The notes under the pieces are model-generated. The model had not been told where the DNA came from. It did no database searches and saw only the letters and a list, made by a program, of their open reading frames with translations. A DNA stretch of 12,565 nt from Chryseobacterium sp. (GTDB taxonomy: Bacteria > Bacteroidota > Bacteroidia > Flavobacteriales > Weeksellaceae), in contig QFQW01000099.1 in the NCBI GenBank assembly GCA_003248755.1, forward strand, positions 1-12,565. The letters are read 5' to 3'. A program made the position numbers and the translations under genes. Positions 5,560 to 12,489 of this stretch are shown piece by piece (positions within the stretch are counted from its first letter, which is position 1; each line of letters begins with the position of its first letter).

Positions 5560-6696
5560 TTATGAATTATTAGTATTGAAAAATTCCAAAACAGAATCTG
5601 TAATATATTTCAATTGTTCTTCATCTAATTCTGTGTGCATCGGAAGCGAAATAACCTGGTCTAGTAACTTATCTGTATTTACAAAATCTGCCGGGTCACT
5701 TTCCTGATAATAAGCCTTTTGTTTTCTCAGTGCGACCGGGTAATAAATCATTGCCGGAATTTCTTTTTCTGCTAAATATTGCTGCAATTCATTACGCTTG
5801 CCATTAAGTATTCGTAATGTATATTGATGAAAAACGTGCGTCGAATTTTCTGCTCTTTTAGGCGTTAAAATATTTTCGTTTCCAGCAAAAGCTTCGTCGT
5901 AATAATCTGCCGCTTTTCTTCTCGCTTCATTATAAGAATCAAGGTTTGGTAGTTTCTTCCTCAAAATCGCTGCTTGAATGCTGTCTAATCTTGAGTTAAC
6001 CCCAACTTCGTCGTGGTAATAACGCTCGTACATCCCGTGGTTTACAATTCCTCTTAGTCTGTGAGCTAACTCATCATTATTAGTAAAAATCGCTCCACCA
6101 TCTCCATAACAGCCTAAGTTTTTGGAAGGAAAAAATGATGTTGTTCCAATTGTTCCCATCGTTCCAGATTTCTTTTCGGTTCCGTCTGAGAAAATGAAAT
6201 GTGCGCCAATCGCTTGAGCATTATCTTCAACCACATAAAGATCATGTTCTTTAGCAATTTTCAAGATTTCTTCCATATTTCCACATTGTCCAAAAAGATG
6301 AACGGGAATAATAGCTTTGGTTCTTGGTGTAATTGCTTTTTTAATTGCCTCTGTATTGATAGTAAATGTATCATAATCTACATCAACCAAAACAGATTTA
6401 AGTTTCAGTAAATGAATAACTTCTACTGTTGCAGCAAAAGTAAAATCTGCTGTTATCACTTCGTCTCCATCTTTCAAGTCGAGAGCCATCAATGCAATTT
6501 GAAGTGCATCTGTTCCGTTAGCACAAGGAATCACGTGTTTTACATCCAAATAATTTTCAAGGTCGGATTGAAAGGATTTGACTTCCGGACCATTGATAAA
6601 AGCTGCAGAATCCATTACATTGAGAACTGCATTGTCAACTTCACTTTTAATTTTATAATACTGGCTTTGTAAATCAACCATTTGGATTTTTTTCAT
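5560..6696 (-). CDS. DegT/DnrJ/EryC1/StrS aminotransferase, WbpE-like
   Basis: A 378-residue PLP-dependent sugar aminotransferase, which transfers an amino group from glutamate to a keto-sugar nucleotide. Seen in order: QMVDLQSQYYKIK at the N-terminus, FINGPEV (33-39), ANGTDALQIALMAL (59-72) for the cofactor phosphate, DFTFAATVEVI (84-94), EDNAQAIGA (157-165) with Asp158 contacting the PLP ring nitrogen, FFPSKNLGCYGDGGA (188-202) with Lys192 as the Schiff-base lysine, then VGVNSRLDSIQAAIL and a C-terminal YYPVALRKQ. The last blocks closely resemble WbpE/WlbC, the aminotransferase that makes UDP-2-acetamido-3-amino-glucuronate, but the dehydrogenase, acetyltransferase and other partners are not nearby, so the exact keto-sugar is open. 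The next gene downstream is galE, 15 bases away. A divergent protease gene lies upstream across 130 bases. Confidence 0.88.
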   Translation of the reverse strand: MKKIQMVDLQSQYYKIKSEVDNAVLNVMDSAAFINGPEVKSFQSDLENYLDVKHVIPCANGTDALQIALMALDLKDGDEVITADFTFAATVEVIHLLKLKSVLVDVDYDTFTINTEAIKKAITPRTKAIIPVHLFGQCGNMEEILKIAKEHDLYVVEDNAQAIGAHFIFSDGTEKKSGTMGTIGTTSFFPSKNLGCYGDGGAIFTNNDELAHRLRGIVNHGMYERYYHDEVGVNSRLDSIQAAILRKKLPNLDSYNEARRKAADYYDEAFAGNENILTPKRAENSTHVFHQYTLRILNGKRNELQQYLAEKEIPAMIYYPVALRKQKAYYQESDPADFVNTDKLLDQVISLPMHTELDEEQLKYITDSVLEFFNTNNS

Positions 6697-6777
6697 ATGC
6701 TGATATTTAAATTTTCAATGCTTAAAAAGTCGTTATTATAATATTTTAGAAACGATTTAAAAGCAAAAACATTATTT

Positions 6778-6789
6778 TGTAAATTTACA
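6778..6789. promoter_or_regulatory. Perfect 12-base palindrome in the divergent promoter region
   Basis: TGTAAATTTACA is a perfect palindrome centred in the 130-base gap between the divergent aminotransferase and protease genes, 37 bases before the protease GTG. Its symmetry and position suit a dimeric regulator site. The gap is AT-rich and shows no clean TAnnTTTG box for either gene, so the site could equally be chance. Confidence 0.35.
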
Positions 6790-6826
6790 TTTATTTATCT
6801 GTTTAAAAAATCAAAATCCCTTAAAC

Positions 6827-8425
6827 GTGAGAAAAATCTTTACAATTTTATCAGTCGGCTTTTCTTTGGTAATCAATGCTCAGACTGAGTTAGTTTTTGT
6901 TTTCTTCAAAGACAAACCCAATAAAGCTAGTTTTTATAGCAATCCTTTATCAGAACTTACTCAAAAATCTCTTGATAGGCGTGCCAATCTCGGAATTCCT
7001 CTTATTGATCAGGATGCTCCGATAGAATCAACTTATATAACTAATATCCAAAACCTCGGATTTACAGTTACAGATTATTCCAAATGGCTGAATGGTGTTG
7101 CTGTAAACGCAACTGCCGCTCAAATCACTCAATTATCCCAACAGAGTTATGTGGATCACGTAGAAAGTTTTGTGAAAAACCCCAACGGCGGCATTAGAAA
7201 ACAAAAAATTGAAAAATTCAAGGAGTCAAGTAACCGAGATGCATTGACAACTTTCAATTACGGCGGCGGTTTGAGCCAGATCAACCAGATCAATGTTCGC
7301 GCGCTCCATGTTGCGGGTTTCACAGGAACCGGGATGACCATAGCGGTTATCGACACTGGTTTTCCCACTGTAGATACGGGAAATGCGTACAAAAGACTTC
7401 GTGATAACGGACATATCAAAGGTGGTTACAACTTCATCAGTAAAAATACAGATATCTACAATACATCTCTTAACACACATGGATCTATTTGCATGGGAGC
7501 AATTGGTGGTTATTTAGATAACCAGTTTGTAGGAACAGCTCCCGATGCAGATTTTTATCTTTACGCTTCGGAAGACGGAGCTAATGAAATTCCTGAGGAG
7601 GAACTTTATTGGATAGAAGCGGCGGAAGAAGCTGACAGAAAGGGTGTAGACGTCATATCTACTTCTTTGGGCTATACAGAGTTTGATGATAGCAGATATG
7701 ATTATACTTATGCCGATATGAACGGAACAACATCATTCATCGCAAGAGGTGCACAAATAGCTGCAGAAAAAGGAATTTTCTTAACTGTCTCCGCAGGTAA
7801 CAGTGGGAATAGTGCCTGGCACTACTTAGGGACACCCGGAGATAATGAAAAGGTCTTCACTATAGGTGCCGTTACAAGCCAAGGGAATGTTTCTGGTTTC
7901 TCATCTTTCGGGCCAAATTCTGCAGGTGTGATAAAACCGGACGGAAGCGCTAGAGGAACAGAAACCTATACTGTTTATGGCAGTCAAGTCACCCAAGCAA
8001 GTGGCACATCTCTTTCCAATCCTGTAGCTGCCGGTGGAGCAGCTTGTTTATTGCAGGCTTTGCCAAAAAGTATTTCCCGTGAAGAAATCAAAAACAAATT
8101 GAGACAGAATGCTTCTTTGTACCCAAACACTTCTGCACAAATGGGCTATGGAATTCTAAACTTTTATAAAACTTATCAATCCTACCTTGGAGTGAATGAT
8201 ATTACCAAAGTTCAAGTAAAAGTCTATCCAAACCCTGTAAAAGATTTTATTAATATTACTTCTGACAGCAAAATTAATTCTGTTGAGATTTACGATTATC
8301 TAGGAAGATTGATTAAAACTGATTCATCCAACAAAATCAACATTTCTCAATTTTCAAAAGGAAATTACCTCTTGAAAATCAAAACCTCATCTGGACAAAC
8401 GATTGAAAAATTCATTAAAGAATAA
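6827..8425 (+). CDS. T9SS-secreted S8 family serine protease (subtilase)
   Basis: A 532-residue secreted protease. A signal peptide (KIFTILSVGFSLVINAQ, residues 3-19) is followed by a pro-region (about 20-120) with the LSELTQKSLDRRANLGIPLI and SKWLNGVAV patterns common to Bacteroidota subtilases. The S8 catalytic domain spans about 150-450: Asp176 in AVIDTG, His218 in NTHGS, oxyanion Asn325 in SAGNSG and nucleophile Ser395 in GTSLSNP (in place of the more common GTSMAAP). The last ~70 residues, from VKVYPNPVKDFINI (464-477) through LGRLIK to NYLLKIKTSSG and FIKE, form a type A T9SS sorting domain, so the protein crosses the outer membrane and is released or anchored. The start is GTG at 6827, chosen because it gives a clean signal peptide. 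It stands alone, ending at a strong bidirectional terminator. Confidence 0.93.
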   Translation: MRKIFTILSVGFSLVINAQTELVFVFFKDKPNKASFYSNPLSELTQKSLDRRANLGIPLIDQDAPIESTYITNIQNLGFTVTDYSKWLNGVAVNATAAQITQLSQQSYVDHVESFVKNPNGGIRKQKIEKFKESSNRDALTTFNYGGGLSQINQINVRALHVAGFTGTGMTIAVIDTGFPTVDTGNAYKRLRDNGHIKGGYNFISKNTDIYNTSLNTHGSICMGAIGGYLDNQFVGTAPDADFYLYASEDGANEIPEEELYWIEAAEEADRKGVDVISTSLGYTEFDDSRYDYTYADMNGTTSFIARGAQIAAEKGIFLTVSAGNSGNSAWHYLGTPGDNEKVFTIGAVTSQGNVSGFSSFGPNSAGVIKPDGSARGTETYTVYGSQVTQASGTSLSNPVAAGGAACLLQALPKSISREEIKNKLRQNASLYPNTSAQMGYGILNFYKTYQSYLGVNDITKVQVKVYPNPVKDFINITSDSKINSVEIYDYLGRLIKTDSSNKINISQFSKGNYLLKIKTSSGQTIEKFIKE

Positions 8426-8455
8426 ATAACAATAAGTTTTAACATTCATACTTAA

Positions 8456-8490
8456 AAAAATTCCTTCAGTAGATTTCTGAAGGAATTTTT
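8456..8490. terminator. Bidirectional hairpin terminator between the protease gene and ppc
   Basis: AAAAATTCCTTCAG (8456-8469) pairs perfectly with CTGAAGGAATTTTT (8477-8490): 14 pairs and a 7-base loop, with A/T tracts on both flanks. It sits 30 bases after the protease stop and four bases from the ppc stop, serving both convergent transcripts. Confidence 0.88.
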
Positions 8491-8493
8491 ATG

Positions 8494-11040
8494 TTATGCC
8501 GAGTTCCTACTCGCATTGATATTCCCGAAGAGAGATCGCATTACAAGTTTTTCGTAAGTATCTCTATCCCCTTCATTTTTCTGAAGTTTGATCAATGCAT
8601 ATTGCTGAATGCTCAACAATGGTAGTACGATCTTCTCTCGAATCCTGATAGACTTTCGATTAATTGGTTCCTCTTGCATTAGGATATTGTAACCAGCCAA
8701 CTCTAACATCATTTCTTTAGATAGTTCAAATTCTGAGAAAAGAATGTTCCAAAACTCGCCGAATTTTTTATTATTTCTCATATAATAAGTCAATGGGAAA
8801 TAAGTCTTGTTCATACTCATCATAGAGTTCAGCGCCAATGTTTTGAAGAAATCCGACCCTTTATATAGTTTTTTAACTTCTTCAAATCTTCCTGCATCTT
8901 TCAAAGCCTTCAAAGCTGAGCCAAAACCAAAAAAGCCGGGAACATTCTGTCTCAACTGAGCCCAAGATCCTACAAATGGAATTGCTCTTAGATCTTCAAA
9001 TTTCAATTCAGAACCTGCACCACGTTTGCTTGGTCGGCTTCCAATATTGGTTCTTCCATAATATTCCAATGTACTCATTTCTTGCAGATATGGGACAAAC
9101 ATTGGATTAGATTTCAAATCAGAATATTTTTTATAACTGATTTCTGCCAATTCGGAAATCAAGTTTCTATCTTTCTCGCTAAGGTCTTTTTTATCACTTT
9201 TGAAAACATCATTTTCCAATCCAGCTGTCAACAACTGCTCAAAGTTGAATTTTGCCTGATCCTTATTCCCAAATACGCTAGTAATCGTTTGTCCTTGGAT
9301 AGTCAATTCGATTTGATTATTTGCAATTGTTTTACCTTGAGAAGCGTAGAAATCATGGGTTTTCCCGCCACCTCTTGCAGGTGGACCTCCTCTACCATCA
9401 AAGAACACAACCTTGATATTATTTTCTTCGGAAACTTTTGTCAAGTTTTCTTTCGAAGTATAGATTTGCCAGTTAGCCTTCAGATAGCCACCATCTTTGG
9501 TTCCGTCTGAAAAACCAAGCATAATATATTGCTTATTATTTCTTTTTACTAAGTGCTTTTGATAAACAGAATCCGAATAAAGTTGTCTCATCACTTCTTC
9601 TGACTTGTCAAGACCTTCCATTGTTTCAAAAAGTGGGACAATGTCGATATTCATTTCGTCCTCTTTGTATCCGCAAAGTTTCATCATAACAAAAACATTC
9701 ATTACATCTTTCACTTCATCAGAATTGGAAATGATGTAACGATGCATTCCTCTTTCTCCATTATTTTTCTGAATGATTCTAATGTTAAAGATACTTTTAA
9801 GAGTCTCTCTGGTTATTTCATCTTCAAAATCATTAGGATCAAGAATCGCATCAGATTTTAATAAATACTGAATCTTTTCATCAGGCGTTTTGGAATCAGC
9901 AACTTCTCCCGAGATTTTAAAATAAATATCATCCATCACTTTCTGATGAATCCTGCTATCCTGACGAATATCCAACGTTGCAAAGTGAGTTCCGAAGATT
10001 TTCACACGATCTCTAAAGTCATCAAGAACATCTCGGAAAAGTCCATTATGTTCTTCAACCAAGATTTTTTCTGCACGGTTTATTTCCGTAATAATTTCCT
10101 CAGCAGAGATTTTCACTTCAGTTTGGAAAATGGCATCATAGATATGTTTGCTCACATCTCTCAAAACATCAGAAACACCACGGAAGCTTAATCTTCTTCT
10201 TACGTTTTTGAGATGACCGTAGTAGTCTTTCAAAATGGAAATCCTAAGTTCCTCAGCAACCTTCATTGTAATATCTGCAGTTACAAAAGGATTGCCATCT
10301 CTGTCTCCACCCGGCCAAAAACCTAACTGAATGATATCCGGATTAGGCGTAAAGTTGGAATTACCAAACGTATTTTTTATCTTTTTGTAGAGTTCACCGA
10401 TACTTTGGTAATAAACATATCTCAGATAATAGATAATGCTCATTGCCTCGTCCAAAGGTGTTGGTCTTTCTTTGTTAACAAAAGGCGTTTTTCCCAATTG
10501 TTGAAGTAACATGTCAATCTGCGTTACCGAGTCATGGATAATTGCATCTCTCAAATCGTGAATGATTCTCTGCACCGAATTTGGATAGAACTGCGTCGGG
10601 TGTGCTGTGAAAACAATCTTGATAGCAAAATCATCCATTTTATTTCTGATAGCCACCAAATGGTGATCCTGAGTTGCACGGTCATAAAGATTGAGCACTG
10701 TTCCGGGATCACTCTCCGAATGCAATTGCTGAAAAGCTGCATCTTCTATACTATCAAACAAAACAACTTGTCTTTCTATATATTGGATGATTTTGAAAAG
10801 CAATTCGGTTTTTTGCTCTTCGGTTTCAAGTTCTGTATGTTTCTGAAAAAACTCTTCTACAATCTCTTCAGGTGATTTGCCTTCCTGATAGCCATCTTTA
10901 CTTTCTTCGTAAAGAAAAGGAAGCAACATCCCGATGTTTGTCATTTTATCGTAAGGCAGACTCATAAAAAGCGAATTGTAGATTTGAAACTTATTCTCTA
11001 CAATTTGCCTGAATTTTTCAATTTTCTGATCGTTTAGCAT
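8494..11040 (-). CDS. ppc: Phosphoenolpyruvate carboxylase
   Basis: An 848-residue cytosolic enzyme that fixes bicarbonate onto phosphoenolpyruvate to give oxaloacetate and phosphate, refilling the TCA cycle. Conserved elements in order: VFTAHPTQ (143-150) with catalytic His147, FWPGGDRDGNP (241-251), GTHFATLDIRQDS (350-362), PLFETMEGL (469-477), MLGFSDGTKDGGYLKANW (507-524), the mobile glycine loop DGRGGPPARGGG (548-559), IGSRPSKR (666-673) and LRAIPFVGSWAQ (684-695). The chain ends RNSA where most family members end RNTG; the Asn of that tail is kept. It is about 35 residues shorter than E. coli PEPC, mostly in the N-terminal half. The lysine that helps bind the inhibitor aspartate in E. 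coli (Lys773) appears replaced by Asn744, while the arginine and asparagine positions look kept; this is by-eye alignment. It has its own promoter directly abutting the ATG. Confidence 0.97.
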   Translation of the reverse strand: MLNDQKIEKFRQIVENKFQIYNSLFMSLPYDKMTNIGMLLPFLYEESKDGYQEGKSPEEIVEEFFQKHTELETEEQKTELLFKIIQYIERQVVLFDSIEDAAFQQLHSESDPGTVLNLYDRATQDHHLVAIRNKMDDFAIKIVFTAHPTQFYPNSVQRIIHDLRDAIIHDSVTQIDMLLQQLGKTPFVNKERPTPLDEAMSIIYYLRYVYYQSIGELYKKIKNTFGNSNFTPNPDIIQLGFWPGGDRDGNPFVTADITMKVAEELRISILKDYYGHLKNVRRRLSFRGVSDVLRDVSKHIYDAIFQTEVKISAEEIITEINRAEKILVEEHNGLFRDVLDDFRDRVKIFGTHFATLDIRQDSRIHQKVMDDIYFKISGEVADSKTPDEKIQYLLKSDAILDPNDFEDEITRETLKSIFNIRIIQKNNGERGMHRYIISNSDEVKDVMNVFVMMKLCGYKEDEMNIDIVPLFETMEGLDKSEEVMRQLYSDSVYQKHLVKRNNKQYIMLGFSDGTKDGGYLKANWQIYTSKENLTKVSEENNIKVVFFDGRGGPPARGGGKTHDFYASQGKTIANNQIELTIQGQTITSVFGNKDQAKFNFEQLLTAGLENDVFKSDKKDLSEKDRNLISELAEISYKKYSDLKSNPMFVPYLQEMSTLEYYGRTNIGSRPSKRGAGSELKFEDLRAIPFVGSWAQLRQNVPGFFGFGSALKALKDAGRFEEVKKLYKGSDFFKTLALNSMMSMNKTYFPLTYYMRNNKKFGEFWNILFSEFELSKEMMLELAGYNILMQEEPINRKSIRIREKIVLPLLSIQQYALIKLQKNEGDRDTYEKLVMRSLFGNINASRNSA

Positions 11041-11044
11041 TTAA

Positions 11045-11074
11045 CAAATGTAAGAGATAAACTTAGAATCTCAA
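11045..11074 (-). promoter_or_regulatory. Promoter of ppc, leaderless geometry
   Basis: On the minus strand TTG (11074-11072), a 19-base spacer and TACATTTG (11052-11045) reproduce the Bacteroidota consensus TTG-N19-TAnnTTTG exactly. Only TTAA separates the box from the ATG at 11040, so transcription should begin at or within a base or two of the start codon. Confidence 0.75.
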
Positions 11075-11110
11075 TATCAGTAAATGTTATTTTATCTTAA
11101 ATTTTCAACT

Positions 11111-11551
11111 CTATGCATTTTCCAAAACTTCTATTATTTCTGAACCGAATCTTTTGATTTTGGATTCTCCCAAACCATTTATCTGTTCGAGATCTTGCAA
11201 ATTATATGGTTTAAATTTCGCAATCGACATCAGATGTGTGTTGTGAAAAATAATATAAGGAGGCTGATTAAGTTCTTTAGACTTTTCATATCTCCAATCT
11301 TTCAGTTTACTATAAATAATTTTCTCTTCATCGGAGAGATCTTCTTCTGAATTAACGCTCATCTTATTTGAAATGGATTGTTTAGATTTTTCTTGATAGT
11401 AAATCAAAACAGACCAATGATTAATCTCATCTTGAACCAATTTTGAACTCATGTTCATGACATCATATCTAGAGATAAAATCATTAACCAATGTTTCATC
11501 CGTATTTTGGAATTCTTCCGAAATTCTTATTTTCAAAACTTTGACTTTCAT
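11111..11551 (-). CDS. HRDC-domain protein
   Basis: A 146-residue protein. Residues 76-144 form an HRDC domain, the small helical nucleic-acid-binding module found at the C-terminus of RecQ helicases and RNase D: KIIYSKLKDWRYEKSKELN, PPYIIFHNTHLMSIAKFKP, then LEQINGLGESKIKRFGSEII, where the last block is the helix-hairpin-like INGLGESKIKRFG. No helicase or nuclease domain is present. The first ~60 residues (charged, with VKVLKIRISEEF and HWSVLIYY) form a separate short region that I do not recognise, followed by a Ser/Glu-rich linker. The context, 62 bases after ssb on the same strand, suggests DNA metabolism, perhaps co-transcribed with ssb. Molecular role unknown; stand-alone proteins of this build are common in Flavobacteriia. 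Confidence 0.8.
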   Translation of the reverse strand: MKVKVLKIRISEEFQNTDETLVNDFISRYDVMNMSSKLVQDEINHWSVLIYYQEKSKQSISNKMSVNSEEDLSDEEKIIYSKLKDWRYEKSKELNQPPYIIFHNTHLMSIAKFKPYNLQDLEQINGLGESKIKRFGSEIIEVLENA

Positions 11552-11613
11552 AGTAATATTCTCTTGAATTTAATCCTTGACAACTTTAAAAATTTACCCT
11601 GCTTTGGCAAAAA

Positions 11614-11946
11614 TTATTTTGACCCCAGAAGAATTAATTCTTCAATTCTAATCTCCGTTACAAATCGTTTTGTTCCGTCTTTGTCATCATACGAGCGGTA
11701 AGTCAATTTTCCTTCGACAGCAATTTCTTTTCCTTTTGGAACGTATTTTTCCAAAATATCAACCGTCTTTCCAAAGGCTACCAAATTGTGCCATTGCGTT
11801 TCTTCTACTCTTTCACCGTTGGCGTTGTTGTAAAAATCATTGGTTGCAAGTGTTACTGTTGCTTTCTTGTTCCCGTTTTCGAAATTAAAAACTTCTACTT
11901 CTTTTCCTGTGTGACCAATCAATGTCACTTTGTTTCTTAACGACAT
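11614..11946 (-). CDS. ssb: Short single-stranded DNA-binding protein
   Basis: A 110-residue OB-fold protein that coats single-stranded DNA. Landmarks: SLRNKVTLIGHTGKEVEV (2-19), ATVTLATNDFY (29-39), TQWHNLVAFGKTVDILEKYV (50-69) and GKEIAVEGKLTYRSYDDKDG (72-91), ending in the last OB strand TEIRIEELILLGSK. The chain stops right there: the flexible Gly/Gln-rich linker and the acidic DDDIPF-type tip that recruits partner proteins in E. coli SSB are absent. It may therefore be a secondary SSB alongside a full-length one elsewhere, or use another contact surface. The ATG at 11946 begins the conserved N-terminus. The HRDC gene follows 62 bases downstream. Confidence 0.93.
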   Translation of the reverse strand: MSLRNKVTLIGHTGKEVEVFNFENGNKKATVTLATNDFYNNANGERVEETQWHNLVAFGKTVDILEKYVPKGKEIAVEGKLTYRSYDDKDGTKRFVTEIRIEELILLGSK

Positions 11947-11976
11947 AATTATAATATTTAAAAGTTAGACAATTTA

Positions 11977-12009
11977 AAATCGGGTCGTGTTGCCGCTTTT
12001 TCCCGATTT
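11977..12009 (-). promoter_or_regulatory. Inverted repeat in the ssb upstream region
   Basis: AAATCGGG at 11977-11984 pairs with CCCGATTT at 12002-12009, an 8-base stem with a 17-base interior, 30-63 bases before the ssb start. It could be a hairpin in the ssb leader or a split operator. No clean TAnnTTTG box was found for ssb, so its transcript start is unknown. Confidence 0.3.
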
Positions 12010-12067
12010 CCTTGATGCAAATTTTCAACAAAAAGGAAATTGAATCCGGTTAAAAAGTATTTATATC

Positions 12068-12086
12068 CGTTTGTAATCGTTTGTAA
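12068..12086 (+). repeat. Tandem CGTTTGTAA direct repeat
   Basis: CGTTTGTAA occurs at 12068-12076 and 12078-12086, a period of ten bases, close to one helical turn. The first copy contains the TTG (12071-12073) that serves as the -33 element for the zinc-ribbon gene, so a protein bound here would compete with or recruit RNA polymerase. No regulator is identified. Confidence 0.4.
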
Positions 12087-12102
12087 ATGAATATTATTTT
12101 TG
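12071..12102 (+). promoter_or_regulatory. Promoter of the zinc-ribbon gene
   Basis: TTG (12071-12073), a 21-base spacer and TATTTTTG (12095-12102) match the Bacteroidota promoter pattern. Initiation near 12107-12109 would give a leader of about 22 bases before the ATG at 12130. This also argues against the in-frame TTG at 12100 as start, since it lies inside the box. Confidence 0.65.
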
Positions 12103-12129
12103 ATTATATTTATACAAAAACAAATACAA

Positions 12130-12486
12130 ATGGAAAAACCAACCTGCCCGGAATGTGGCGACAAAATCATTGGAAGATCGGATAAGAAATTCTGTTCCGA
12201 TGCCTGCCGCAATTCGTTTAACAATAAGCAAAACAAAACTTCTACAAACTATATGCGGAACGTCAACAACAAGCTCCGCAAAAATCACCGCATACTTTCT
12301 GAATATAATTTTGAAGGAAAAACAAAAATCAATCGTCTTAAGTTACTAAGTGCCGGTTTCGATTTCGAATATATCACACAAATCGTAACGTACAAAAACG
12401 GCTCACAATACTTTTTCGTTTATGAACAAGGCTACAAAATCCTTGATAACGAATGGTTATTATTAGTAAAAAAAACGACTGAATAA
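12130..12486 (+). CDS. Zinc-ribbon protein of unknown function (DUF2116-like N-terminus)
   Basis: A 118-residue protein with a short N-terminal zinc ribbon: Cys6-Pro-Glu-Cys9 and Cys22-x3-Cys26 in CPECGDKIIGRSDKKFCSDAC, the CPxCG...FCSDxCR pattern of DUF2116-like and related zinc ribbons. It is followed by RNSFNNKQNKT and a basic helix (NVNNKLRKNHRILSEYN, about 44-60), then a C-terminal half with INRLKLLSAGFDFEYITQIV and two YFFVYEQGYKIL-like beta strands. The ribbon plus basic helix suggests nucleic-acid binding or protein contact, but nothing proves it. The start is ATG 12130; the TTG 30 bases upstream lies in the promoter. The next gene starts three bases after the stop, so the two are probably co-transcribed. 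Small proteins of this form are common in Flavobacteriia and have no assigned function. Confidence 0.8.
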   Translation: MEKPTCPECGDKIIGRSDKKFCSDACRNSFNNKQNKTSTNYMRNVNNKLRKNHRILSEYNFEGKTKINRLKLLSAGFDFEYITQIVTYKNGSQYFFVYEQGYKILDNEWLLLVKKTTE

Positions 12487-12489
12487 ATT

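Noticed and set aside
9082..9510. Plus-strand frame of 142 codons inside ppc, and smaller ones at 9946-10191 and 10534-10875
   Set aside because: They are antisense shadows of ppc, whose conserved motifs cover the same bases; no signal peptide, domain or promoter was seen.
12100..12129. Ten-codon N-terminal extension of the zinc-ribbon protein from a TTG
   Set aside because: The TTG lies inside the TATTTTTG promoter box, and the ATG at 12130 directly precedes the conserved CPECG ribbon.
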